A DNA stretch of 64,000 nucleotides from Paenibacillus shirakamiensis (GCF_017874255.1 NZ_JAGGLD010000003.1:1-64000), one strand, 5' to 3'. Counted from the stretch's first letter, positions 46,903 through 54,439 are shown. Made by a program: numbers and translations. The notes: generated from the sequence alone by a model not told the origin.

Positions 46903-47220
46903 AACAATGTGCCTCCTTATAGTTTTCCTAAGAATAGTTTTAGAATTTTCTAAAATATATGTTAAATAATAATTTTCTTGTTCTATGTAAATTTTATGTA
47001 TATTCATTTTATACAACTTTCGACAACACAATTATAAAATATGTATTATAAATGCTTTATTTCAACAAAAAAATCTATTATATGATTACATATTATTACA
47101 AATATATAATATTATAATAATTTATCCCTTATTTATGTAAAATAAATGTTATTATTTACGACTATTTATGCTATATTTTGTATGAAACACCTATCAACTT
47201 GATAGTAGGAGGTGAATAAA
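46903..47220. other. Very AT-rich region upstream of the Cys-rich peptide genes
   Basis: No gene is seen. The stretch 47030-47190 is almost entirely A and T, unlike its neighbours. TATATT (47172-47177) with TTATTA 17 bases upstream is a weak candidate promoter for the peptide genes. A 15-base palindrome lies at the 3' end, next to the ribosome site of the first peptide. Confidence 0.45.
47191..47205 (+). repeat. Palindrome touching the ribosome site of peptide 1
   Basis: CTATCAA-C-TTGATAG, a perfect 7-bp inverted repeat with one central base, ends two bases before AGGAGGTG. In RNA it could form a small 5' hairpin that protects the message; in DNA it could bind a dimeric regulator. Confidence 0.5.
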
Positions 47221-47364
47221 ATGACAAGAATTCCACCTGTATCTCCCTACTGTAGCTCAGAGCCTTGCTATGGTAATCCTGGTCCTTCTTCTTTGAAAGT
47301 GTATTATACCTTTGATACATTTAATTATGTTTATGTGAAATCAGGTTGCTGTTCAGCGAATTGA
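47221..47364 (+). CDS. Cys-rich small peptide 1 (47 aa), candidate secreted peptide precursor
   Basis: Opens MTRIPPVSPYCSSEPCYGN and ends VKSGCCSAN. The four cysteines form C-x4-C near the N-terminus and an adjacent CC three residues before the end. The centre is rich in Tyr, Phe and Val (LKVYYTFDTF). There is no signal peptide, no double-Gly leader and no membrane helix. An excellent ribosome site (AGGAGGTG) lies 6 bases before ATG, which argues for high expression. Two similar peptides follow within 310 bases, then redox and export genes. It may be a disulfide-rich bacteriocin or signal peptide; a small coat protein is an alternative. Confidence 0.7.
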   Translation: MTRIPPVSPYCSSEPCYGNPGPSSLKVYYTFDTFNYVYVKSGCCSAN

Positions 47365-47407
47365 CCTTCATCCATATCTATCAATTAAATTTAAGGAGAT
47401 GACTAGT

Positions 47408-47524
47408 ATGCATCCAGCATATTGTGGTTCAGGTTCATGCAGTGCAAATGGCGTATGGTATTCAAAAACTCACTACAGTTGGGATAACCTCAGAGGTTAT
47501 TACACAGATGGTTGTTGCGCTTAG
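47408..47524 (+). CDS. Cys-rich small peptide 2 (38 aa)
   Basis: Opens MHPAYCGSGSCSANGVWYS and ends YYTDGCCA. It has the same YC-x4-C and GCC-A framework as its neighbours, with aromatic residues between (THYSWDN). The ribosome site is AAGGAGATG, 43 bases after the stop of peptide 1. The middle differs from peptides 1 and 3 while the cysteine frame is kept, the pattern of a diversified peptide family rather than recent exact duplication. No leader sequence is present. Function inferred only from neighbours. Confidence 0.7.
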   Translation: MHPAYCGSGSCSANGVWYSKTHYSWDNLRGYYTDGCCA

Positions 47525-47552
47525 TTAATAAAATTTGAAGGAGGAATGAATA

Positions 47553-47672
47553 ATGGCTTATACATGGTGTAGTAACACTCCGTGCTACTCTAGTAATTCG
47601 TCGCTTCGCGTATTCTATCAGTTCGATCCAAAAACGGGTTATAACAATCAAATCGGTTGCTGTTCTGTTTAA
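47553..47672 (+). CDS. Cys-rich small peptide 3 (39 aa)
   Basis: Opens MAYTWCSNTPCYSSNSSLR and ends NQIGCCSV. It shares C-x4-C, SSL(K/R)V(Y/F)Y and GCCS with peptide 1. The ribosome site is GAAGGAGGA, 28 bases after the stop of peptide 2. All three peptides therefore have strong individual ribosome sites and form one transcript. They lie upstream of a micro-ORF with terminator and then the redox/export genes. Confidence 0.7.
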   Translation: MAYTWCSNTPCYSSNSSLRVFYQFDPKTGYNNQIGCCSV

Positions 47673-47777
47673 AATACTTAATGCGCTTCATTTTCGCTCC
47701 TTATTTTAGTTCATTTCTTGCAATATCTTATGTAAATCATGGAAGTTACGAATTAATAATACAGGAGATCTAGAGCT

Positions 47778-47828
47778 ATGATCTGCTGTACATATCTTTG
47801 CTGTACTATTCCCAAAGGGGGCGATTGA
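47778..47828 (+). CDS. 16-codon Cys-rich micro-ORF, possible attenuator leader peptide
   Basis: ATG 47778 opens MICCTYLCCTIPKGGD and stops at TGA 47826-47828. AGGAG lies 10 bases upstream. Four of its first nine codons are Cys. Its last codons form the left arm of the terminator hairpin at 47814-47846, and the stop codon is exactly the loop. Translation to the stop would keep the hairpin open and let RNA polymerase reach the redox/export genes. It may be a leader peptide for attenuation, or a fourth, very short Cys peptide. No translation evidence exists beyond the ribosome site. Confidence 0.4.
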   Translation: MICCTYLCCTIPKGGD

Positions 47829-47846
47829 ATCGCCCCTTTTATTTTA
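47814..47846 (+). terminator. Terminator/attenuator before the redox-export genes
   Basis: AAAGGGG(G)CGAT pairs with ATCGCCCCTTT (47829-47839), with a TGA loop and one bulged G, followed by TATTTTAAAA. It lies between the peptide genes and the mauE-like gene, so exporter expression depends on read-through. Confidence 0.8.
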
Positions 47847-47868
47847 AAATGGTGAGGAGGATTTTGCT

Positions 47869-48381
47869 TTGTACATATTCATTCATTCTTTTCTTGTCGT
47901 AATATGGCTATTATCTGGCCTTTTAAAACTCTTATCCATTACAACATTCAAGAATACGGTAGAGCAATTAATAGGCAAACGCCTAGCTGCAACAGCTACA
48001 TACGTCGTACCTATAGCCGAGGTTGGTTTTGCTTTAGGACTATTTTTCCAAAAGGGGATCGGCTTAGTATGGACGCTATCTTTACTGCTTCTCATGACAT
48101 TTTTATTCTTTAATCTTCGATCCATTATGCTCAAGCAGGATTTAAGTTGTAACTGTTTTGGTAGTGCGGTTCCGGATCGTTTTGGTCCCGTTGCGCTGCT
48201 CAAAATCTTAATCATAACGGCCATGACGCTCTATCTGATTGGATGGAGTGGAATACAACCAATTTTCGCTTGGAAAGATAGCTCCTCTCTCTACTATCTC
48301 TTACTTTCATTAGGTATATTCTGTATTTATGCTTTACTTGCAAATGTTATAGACTTGCACAAAAAATGGCATTCAATCTAA
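47869..48381 (+). CDS. MauE/DoxX-like redox membrane protein
   Basis: A 170-residue integral membrane protein with four helices (about 3-22, 42-60, 66-83, 107-125) and a possible fifth (140-160). The segment SCNCFGSAVPDRFGP (Cys94 and Cys96) is the C-x-CFG mark of MauE-type proteins, which supply or receive electrons for disulfide formation in exported proteins. It begins at TTG 47869, with GAGGAGG 8 bases upstream. The next gene encodes a thioredoxin-like partner, as in mau clusters (MauE with MauD). Family identity is good; its role with the Cys-rich peptides is inference. Confidence 0.8.
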   Translation: MYIFIHSFLVVIWLLSGLLKLLSITTFKNTVEQLIGKRLAATATYVVPIAEVGFALGLFFQKGIGLVWTLSLLLLMTFLFFNLRSIMLKQDLSCNCFGSAVPDRFGPVALLKILIITAMTLYLIGWSGIQPIFAWKDSSSLYYLLLSLGIFCIYALLANVIDLHKKWHSI

Positions 48382-48402
48382 ATGCCTGAAGGAGGAATTG
48401 AA

Positions 48403-49011
48403 ATGAGTTCACCTTATCTGTTATCTTATAGTGCATTATGGGGTGTAGTAGTGGTTCTGATTGCAATAGTTCTACATATGAATAAGAAATTATTGGATTT
48501 AAATCAAGTGCTGTATAACATGTTGCCCAAAGATCTCCCTTTAAGTCATGAAGGAATTCCTGTGGGTGACCCATTCTACGCCTTAGATCTTCAAGATACC
48601 CAAGGAAAGAACATACTTTGGAATAAGAAAGATACACTAGGAAGCATTGTTTTATTCACTTCCTCTTTCTGCTCTACATGCAAGACGGTCTACCCGCTCC
48701 TAACCCAAATTTCAGAAAAACATAGTCAGTACCATTTCGTACTTGTAATTGAAGGGGATCCTGAATATGCACGTCACGTGCAAGAGGAAAATGAAATTCC
48801 TTTCCAAGTCACTTCGATCTCATCTGAACAATTCCACCAGATTGGTATACCTGCCACCCCATTTGCTTACATTATGAACTCAGAATTAAAGGTAGGTTAC
48901 AAAGGGATTTCATCGACCTTACCCGCTTTTAATATGTTAGTCGAGAAAGGCTCCGCTTTGGATTCACCATCATCTTCTAAGAAGAAAGCCCGTTTTCTGA
49001 AGGGAGCTTAG
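48403..49011 (+). CDS. Membrane-anchored thioredoxin-like protein (MauD/TlpA type)
   Basis: A 202-residue protein with one N-terminal membrane anchor (about 10-25, ALWGVVVVLIAIVLHM) and an extracytoplasmic thioredoxin fold. The active site is CSTC (Cys90 and Cys93, in FTSSFCSTCKTVYP), and the cis-proline is in GIPATPFAYIMN (Pro153). The C-terminal 25 residues are Ser/Lys-rich. The ribosome site GAAGGAGGA sets the start at ATG 48403. It lies between the mauE-like and exporter genes (2-base gap to the exporter), so the three are translated together. It probably forms or reshuffles disulfides in exported peptides. Confidence 0.85.
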   Translation: MSSPYLLSYSALWGVVVVLIAIVLHMNKKLLDLNQVLYNMLPKDLPLSHEGIPVGDPFYALDLQDTQGKNILWNKKDTLGSIVLFTSSFCSTCKTVYPLLTQISEKHSQYHFVLVIEGDPEYARHVQEENEIPFQVTSISSEQFHQIGIPATPFAYIMNSELKVGYKGISSTLPAFNMLVEKGSALDSPSSSKKKARFLKGA

Positions 49012-49013
49012 GC

Positions 49014-50861
49014 ATGACAACTCCTCCCCACTCCAAACCATCTCTACTAATAAAGCTGCAAAAATCAGTCATTGTGTTCGAGAGTATAATGCGGCTGCTG
49101 CGCACCATGACTAAAATAGCGATGCCTTCCTTAATTCTCGCCATTCTGATTAATCTTGCAACGGCTACACTACCTGTACTCGATATTTTTCTAACAAAAA
49201 ATCTGGTAGATGAAGTAACTAGAATCATTGGACAGCGTAGTCAGGGTATCAACGTTGCACTTGGTTGGCTCTCAGCGGTCCTTAGTCTTCAACTCATTTC
49301 TATTATTCTTCAGCCTGCATATCAAGTTATACTAACTAGAATCAAACTTAAAATGAATTATCATTTTGATCAAGAAATTGCTCTAAAATCCTCTAGACTC
49401 CCTCTCGTCTATTTTGATTCTGCCGAATATTATGACAAGTATGAACGTGCGCAAAGCTTGAATGGAGATCGAGGAATAGGATTTATTGAAGCCATTTTGC
49501 ATATTTTGCAAAGTGTACTTTCTATTACAGGTTTCTTATATGTACTATTTCAATTTCACTTCATTCTTGGGTTAGGGTTCTTGCTTATTATGATTCCCAG
49601 TCTCTTAATTCATCTCAGCATCGGAAAATTAAGATTTCATCAGATGTTTCAGCAGACCACAGCTGTCCGCAAAATCAATTATTTAATGGGACTCATGACC
49701 AAACGAGACTCTGCCAAAGAACTGCGAATCTTCAATTTGACCCCTTATTTGTTAGATAAGGTTCGTCATTATTATTGGCAAAATGCAAATGAACAAATTG
49801 CACTCCAAAAGCGTTCAGCCTGGTCTGTATTACGTGTCGATGGTCTCTCCAAGTTGTTGCAAAGTGCAGCCATAGGCTTCTTGATCTGGACCAGTTCGCT
49901 CGGCCGAATGACGATCGGTAGTTATGTAGCCCTAGTACAAGCTATGAGCAGTTCTCAAGGTTATCTTTTTGTCATCACGAATCGTATCTCTAACATTTAT
50001 GAGAGTGCTTTATATGTCCGTAATATTTATGACTATCTTGAACTTCCTGAAGAAGATCGCCCTGACGTCTATAAGATCTATACTGGCCTCCAGCACCAAG
50101 GAATTGAAGTGAACAATCTCTATTTTAAATATCCTAATCGTTCCGAATGGATTTTAGACAACATCTCCCTACAGATCAGACCTGGCGAGAAGATTGCTAT
50201 TGTGGGAGATAATGGAGCGGGAAAAAGCACCTTAGTAAAATGCTTACTTGGCTTGTACAAGCCCGTAAAAGGCAACATTTGTTACGGAGGCGTAAATATC
50301 CAGCATATCGATCCCGCAGTATTGAGTGAATCCATCAGCGCTACATTTCAAGACTACGTATGCTATCAATTCCCTCTAAGAGAGAATATAGGCCTAGGTA
50401 GTATTCTTACGATGGACCAGGACGAACTTATTCAGCGGGCTGCATTCAAAGGGCAAGCTGATCAAATTGCAGCTATGCTCCCTCATGGATATGATACCGA
50501 TCTCGGGCATGCATTTGGGGAGGGACAAGAGCTCTCCCAAGGACAGTGGCAAAAGATTGCTTTAAGCCGCGCTTTTTTAAGAGATGCCGAGGTTGTGGTG
50601 TTAGATGAACCTACGGCTGCACTCGACCCTATGGCTGAAGCTGCTGTATTCGAAAGATTTATAGATTTATCGGAAGGTAAAACTTCCATCTTCATCTCTC
50701 ATAGACTGGGCAGCTGCCGTATGGCAGATCGAATTCTCGTGCTTCGAAACGGCAAAATCGTAGAAGACGGCCATCATTCAACTTTGATGAATGCAGATGG
50801 ACCTTATGCACAAATGTTCCGTCTACAAGCGAAATGGTATACAGATGAGAAGGTAGGATAA
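49014..50861 (+). CDS. ABC exporter (membrane + ATPase), without peptidase domain
   Basis: A 615-residue half transporter. The membrane domain spans about 25-340 with six helices; the ATPase domain spans about 365-600. Walker A is GDNGAGKST (about 398), the signature is LSQGQWQKIALSRA, Walker B is VVVLDEPTAALDP (about 527) and the switch His is in ISHRLG. The GQWQKIA form is common in LanT-like peptide exporters of the NisT type. There is no N-terminal C39 peptidase, which fits peptides that have no double-Gly leader. It ends the operon. Export of the three Cys-rich peptides is the natural reading but is inferred. Confidence 0.85.
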   Translation: MTTPPHSKPSLLIKLQKSVIVFESIMRLLRTMTKIAMPSLILAILINLATATLPVLDIFLTKNLVDEVTRIIGQRSQGINVALGWLSAVLSLQLISIILQPAYQVILTRIKLKMNYHFDQEIALKSSRLPLVYFDSAEYYDKYERAQSLNGDRGIGFIEAILHILQSVLSITGFLYVLFQFHFILGLGFLLIMIPSLLIHLSIGKLRFHQMFQQTTAVRKINYLMGLMTKRDSAKELRIFNLTPYLLDKVRHYYWQNANEQIALQKRSAWSVLRVDGLSKLLQSAAIGFLIWTSSLGRMTIGSYVALVQAMSSSQGYLFVITNRISNIYESALYVRNIYDYLELPEEDRPDVYKIYTGLQHQGIEVNNLYFKYPNRSEWILDNISLQIRPGEKIAIVGDNGAGKSTLVKCLLGLYKPVKGNICYGGVNIQHIDPAVLSESISATFQDYVCYQFPLRENIGLGSILTMDQDELIQRAAFKGQADQIAAMLPHGYDTDLGHAFGEGQELSQGQWQKIALSRAFLRDAEVVVLDEPTAALDPMAEAAVFERFIDLSEGKTSIFISHRLGSCRMADRILVLRNGKIVEDGHHSTLMNADGPYAQMFRLQAKWYTDEKVG

Positions 50862-50987
50862 TGTAAGCTTGGGGGAATAATCTCTGATCTTCAGCAAATT
50901 TTCTGCGATTCTGTTCGTTTTCAGTAGGGTAACTTCTATACAATAGAATTACTATACTAGAATAAATCAAAGAATGGAGTGTTAGTC

Positions 50988-51464
50988 TTGTTAAGAGCAT
51001 CCACGAAAATGCTAACTTTAATAGTTATATCTTCCGCCTTATTTATGACCTTTGTCATATCTTCTTCCGCACCATCTGTTAGCGCTTCTTCCTCCGCCTA
51101 TCCCGGCATCGAATTCAATGGAATGAAGCAGCATCTTCAACCCTCTGCAATGTTAATGCAAGGGACTACCCTTATGCCCATGCGAGCCATGTTCAATCTG
51201 CTTGGAACACAGGTACTTTATAACGAAGAGACTCAGACGGCTACAGCCACCCGAGGACGGACAAGTATCGAAATAACAATCGGAAGTAGCTCAGCATTAA
51301 TTAGTGACGGGACGAATAACAAGACTATTCATTTAAGTACTCCTGCCACCATGCACAAGGGTACATTTATGGTTCCACTTCGATGTGTATTGGAATCGTT
51401 AGGAGCAAAAGTTGACTGGAATAGGGCTACTTCCACAATAAGCATCTATAGTTCTAGAAAATAA
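50988..51464 (+). CDS. Copper amine oxidase N-terminal-domain protein, secreted
   Basis: About 158 residues. The N-terminal signal peptide MLRASTKMLTLIVISSALFM probably ends at VSA. The rest is one Cu_amine_oxidN1 (stalk) domain: GTTLMPMRAMFNLLGTQVLYNEETQTATATRG and GTFMVPLRCVLESLGAKVDWN are its two characteristic halves. Despite its name, the domain has no oxidase activity and is common in secreted Paenibacillus and Clostridium proteins. The start is TTG 50988 with GGAGTG upstream. It lies 126 bases after the exporter gene; an independent promoter is likely. Confidence 0.8.
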   Translation: MLRASTKMLTLIVISSALFMTFVISSSAPSVSASSSAYPGIEFNGMKQHLQPSAMLMQGTTLMPMRAMFNLLGTQVLYNEETQTATATRGRTSIEITIGSSSALISDGTNNKTIHLSTPATMHKGTFMVPLRCVLESLGAKVDWNRATSTISIYSSRK

Positions 51465-51493
51465 ACGGGCTCGCTAAATATTTTGGAGGTATT

Positions 51494-51928
51494 ATGTTAA
51501 AAGAGGCATCAATACAGGAAGTATATGAAGTTGCAAATCTCGCCTTGCTACTTTGGCCGGATCACACAATAGAAGAATGTATTCAAGAAATGAATCTTCT
51601 TATTTCTAGACCTGACTCTATCATTTTCATAGTTTACTTTGGCAGTGACGCGATCGGGTTTTCACAATGTCAACTGCGATATGATTATGTCGAAGGGACA
51701 GGCTCAAGTCCAGTGGGTTACTTAGAGGGACTATTTGTAAAAGAAAAGTTTCGTCAACAAGGATTTGCTAAAAAGTTAGTTAATGCCTGTGAGAATTGGG
51801 CTAGGAAAAAAGGTTGCAGCGAGTTTGCTAGTGACTGCGAATTGAAAAATGAAGAAAGCTTGGCCATGCATTTAAAATTGGGATTTACTGAGGCCAACCG
51901 TATTATTTGTTTCAAAAAAGATTTGTAA
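51494..51928 (+). CDS. Aminoglycoside 6'-N-acetyltransferase-like GNAT, AAC(6')
   Basis: A 144-residue GNAT with the AAC(6')-I pattern: ALLLWPDHTIEE near the N-terminus, IGFSQCQLRYDYVEG, SSPVGYLEGLFVKEKFRQQGFAKKL for acetyl-CoA, and CSEFASDCELKNEESLAMHLKLGFTEANRI near the C-terminus. The RxDYVEG, YLEG and EFASD motifs are those of chromosomal AAC(6') enzymes that acetylate kanamycin, tobramycin or amikacin. GGAGG precedes ATG 51494. It is chromosomal and not near any mobile element in the window. Resistance is plausible but activity cannot be told from sequence. Confidence 0.75.
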   Translation: MLKEASIQEVYEVANLALLLWPDHTIEECIQEMNLLISRPDSIIFIVYFGSDAIGFSQCQLRYDYVEGTGSSPVGYLEGLFVKEKFRQQGFAKKLVNACENWARKKGCSEFASDCELKNEESLAMHLKLGFTEANRIICFKKDL

Positions 51929-52037
51929 GTAGGTGTGGGGTTAAAAATCCAAACTTTAATAAAAGGACGCAAGTTAATTTAATTAATGTAACTTTTGAAG
52001 GAATTCAAGTATTGACTACCCGACTGCATCAAAACTT

Positions 52038-52098
52038 AAAATACCTTTAAGAGAAGCAACCCTATCGGAGGATATGGAGCCTATCTTGAAGGTATTTT
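52038..52098. repeat. Inverted repeat in the gap between AAC(6')-like and ASCH genes
   Basis: AAAATACCTT (52038-52047) and AAGGTATTTT (52089-52098) form a 10-bp perfect stem with a 41-base loop, between convergent genes. It may act as a weak terminator; the rest of the 224-base gap shows nothing else. Confidence 0.45.
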
Positions 52099-52152
52099 GT
52101 TTGTACAACGTTTGACATCTATACTTCAGCTCATATGGAATCCCGCTCCTTC

Positions 52153-52557
52153 TTAAGATTGAACGAACTCAAATAATTCAACAATAAGAATGGAATCCTC
52201 TTCCAGCTTAAAAGGGAGGTTGCTCCAAGCTTTCCTATGATCTTCTTGAAATTGTTCTATATCAGTTCCATTGCCTTCCCCATAGACTAATCTGGGATCG
52301 GGCTGACCAAAGGTCGTCTCGAATACTTCGATCAACTTCACATTACAGTGCGGTGTTCCTTCTTTATCATATACGGTTATAAGTTTTCCTACCGGTACGT
52401 ATGTATTTCGAAGCTCCTCTTCTGTGTAGTCCTCTTTTAGTGCACAAGTTGCTGTCTTTTCTCCTCGAATAATTTGTTCAATGAGCTGTGCGCCCAGTCC
52501 TTCATCATCTTCCCAACCAAAAATCATTGAATACGGATGGATTTGAACATCTGACAT
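52153..52557 (-). CDS. ASCH domain protein
   Basis: A 134-residue protein of the ASCH (PUA-like) fold. It has the characteristic GWEDDEGLGAQLIEQIIRGEKTATCAL start, where G.K..T binds the ligand in the family, then VPVGKLITVYDKEGTPHCNVKLIEV, and GEGNGTDIEQFQEDHRKAWSN near the end. ASCH proteins are thought to bind RNA or modified nucleosides; some (YqfB) hydrolyse N4-acetylcytidine. This longer form resembles the YhfF-type group. No operon partner is evident; the GNAT gene upstream ends 54 bases before it on the same strand. Confidence 0.82.
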   Translation of the reverse strand: MSDVQIHPYSMIFGWEDDEGLGAQLIEQIIRGEKTATCALKEDYTEEELRNTYVPVGKLITVYDKEGTPHCNVKLIEVFETTFGQPDPRLVYGEGNGTDIEQFQEDHRKAWSNLPFKLEEDSILIVELFEFVQS

Positions 52558-52611
52558 TAAATAGTCCCTGCTTTCTGTGCTTGTTATAGATGCTTATTAT
52601 AGTTGTTCGTT

Positions 52612-53172
52612 CTAGACCCCATACATCTCTTCCCATTCTTCCCGAAGAATGCCCATTCGGATCGAGTCAAAATGTTCTCCGTTCACGATTCTACATTTAC
52701 GCATACGGCCTTCTACTTGGAGTCCAATCTTCTCAGCAGTGCGCATCATACGTACATTGCCAGACCATGTGGTGATCCCAATCCTTGCAATCGGATGTTG
52801 ATTGAATAACCAGCCCATCCATAGGCGGAGAGCCTCTGTCCCGTACCCTCCACTCCAATAGGCTGGGTCGTAGATAACAATACCGGTTTCCATCCATAGG
52901 GACGGTTCATGCTCCCAGTAATATACTACCTGACCGATTACTTCACCTTTTACTTCTATAACCAATCGACTATGTGCTTTCAAATCATCCTCTAAATAAG
53001 GAATCATGCGATCCGCGTAAGCTTCCCAGCTCTCCCACTCGAGAGGGAAATACGGTGCATCCCATTTTTTCCACTCCACATTTGAATCTGCATACATAAA
53101 TTTGTAAAGCACCGGCAAGTCGGCTGTAGTTATCCTTCTTAATTTCAATTGCTTTCCTTGTAAACTCATCAT
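52612..53172 (-). CDS. GNAT acetyltransferase, RimJ/RimL-like
   Basis: About 186 residues. It begins MMSLQGKQLKLRRITTADL, the usual start of RimL-type enzymes, then EVIGQVVYYW, METGIVIYDPAYWSGGYGTEALRLWMGWLF (acetyl-CoA part) and RIGITTWSGNVRMMRTAEKIGLQVEGRMRKCR. I start at 53172, behind GGAAGGGGAG; an in-frame ATG at 53202 would sit only 10 bases from the stop of the transporter gene upstream. It is co-transcribed with the fosmidomycin-resistance-type MFS transporter. Substrate unknown; a joint role in detoxification is possible. Confidence 0.8.
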   Translation of the reverse strand: MMSLQGKQLKLRRITTADLPVLYKFMYADSNVEWKKWDAPYFPLEWESWEAYADRMIPYLEDDLKAHSRLVIEVKGEVIGQVVYYWEHEPSLWMETGIVIYDPAYWSGGYGTEALRLWMGWLFNQHPIARIGITTWSGNVRMMRTAEKIGLQVEGRMRKCRIVNGEHFDSIRMGILREEWEEMYGV

Positions 53173-53212
53173 TATGCTCTCAAGCTCCCCTTCCCGATCC
53201 ATTCTTACTCTT

Positions 53213-54439
53213 CTAGATGATTTCCTGTTTCAACTCTTTGTCTTTGGGCAGGAATACAGTCAACAAGCCAATCAAAGGCAAAAAGGCGCAGATTTTCATC
53301 ACAGTAACAATACTTGTTACATCAGCTACTTTTCCTAGGACAGCCGACCCAATTCCTCCCAGACCAAAGGCAAGTCCGAAGAACAGACCCGATACGAGGC
53401 CCACTTTACCTGGAAGCAGTTCCTGAGCATAGACTACAATAATCGAAAAAGCGGATGACATAATGAGTCCAGCCAACATGACCAACACCACCGACCAGAA
53501 AAGGTTCGCATAAGGCAGCATTAGCGAGAACGGCGCGGTACCCAGAATAGATAACCAAATCACATTACGGCGTCCGTATTTATCCGCAAGAGGTCCACCA
53601 AAGAAAGTTCCAACGGCCGAAGCCGCTAGAAAAGCAAACAAAAACCACTGTGCTCGTTGGGTCGTCACGCCGAAATGATCATGTAAGAAGAATACATAAA
53701 AGTTAGTAATACTTACGGAATACACATTTTTAGAAAATATCAGCAGCACCAGTATCGTAATGGCTAATATTACTTTTTGTCTCGATAACGAACGGCGAAC
53801 TACAGCGCCAATAACCTTTTTGGGACGAGGCTGTACATTCTGACTCTTATACCACCGAGCAACGTTATATTGAATAACAATGGCTAGCAATGCCGCACCC
53901 GTGAAGTAAATGACACTGAACTGTCCTAAAGGGATAAAAATCAACGCCGTCATAATGGGCCCCAGCGAGGCACCTAAATTTCCACCTACTTGAAAAATGG
54001 ACTGTGCTAAGCCTCGCCGCTGACCTGCAGCCAAATAAGCTACACGTGAAGATTCCGGATGGAATACGGAAGAGCCGATTCCGACCGATGTCACCGCCAG
54101 CAGCACCCATCCATAATTCGGGGCAAAGGCTAGCATGGCAACGCCTAATAAAGTAAAACACACGCCAAATGGCAGGATATACGGCCTTGGCCTGATGTCT
54201 GCATACATCCCTACAACGGGTTGCAACACGGATGCTGTAATATTCATGGCAAAAGTAATGAGTCCGATTTGACTGTAACTAAGACTTAGAGATTCCCGAA
54301 GCACGGGGAACAACGCCGATATAGCAGATTGCATCGCATCATTTAACAGATGGACCATACTTACTGCGAAAAGAATCGGATAAATGGTAGCATTTACTAC
54401 CGACGACTTCTGAACAGCACCTTGACTCAAGGCTCTCAC
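53213..54439 (-). CDS. MFS transporter, fosmidomycin-resistance (Fsr) type
   Basis: A 408-residue major facilitator protein with 12 helices. The Fsr-family marks are VHLLNDAMQSAISALFPVLRESLSLSYSQIGLI near TM1-2, VGIGSSVFHPESSRVAYLAAGQRRGLAQSIFQVGGNLG in the TM4-5 region, and FFGGPLADKYGRRNVI (motif A in the second half). E. coli Fsr exports fosmidomycin; Gram-positive members are mostly untested. The start ATG or equivalent at 54439 has GGAG-like sequence upstream. A GNAT gene follows 40 bases after its stop on the same strand. Confidence 0.88.
   Translation of the reverse strand: MRALSQGAVQKSSVVNATIYPILFAVSMVHLLNDAMQSAISALFPVLRESLSLSYSQIGLITFAMNITASVLQPVVGMYADIRPRPYILPFGVCFTLLGVAMLAFAPNYGWVLLAVTSVGIGSSVFHPESSRVAYLAAGQRRGLAQSIFQVGGNLGASLGPIMTALIFIPLGQFSVIYFTGAALLAIVIQYNVARWYKSQNVQPRPKKVIGAVVRRSLSRQKVILAITILVLLIFSKNVYSVSITNFYVFFLHDHFGVTTQRAQWFLFAFLAASAVGTFFGGPLADKYGRRNVIWLSILGTAPFSLMLPYANLFWSVVLVMLAGLIMSSAFSIIVVYAQELLPGKVGLVSGLFFGLAFGLGGIGSAVLGKVADVTSIVTVMKICAFLPLIGLLTVFLPKDKELKQEII

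Noticed and set aside
47221..47672. The Cys-rich peptides as lanthipeptide precursors
   Set aside because: They lack a leader and there is no lanthionine synthetase gene in the neighbourhood; disulfide bonding is the simpler reading.
47869..48381. DoxX-type quinone oxidoreductase instead of MauE-like
   Set aside because: The C-x-CFG motif and the neighbouring MauD-like thioredoxin favour MauE; DoxX alone would not explain the cysteines.
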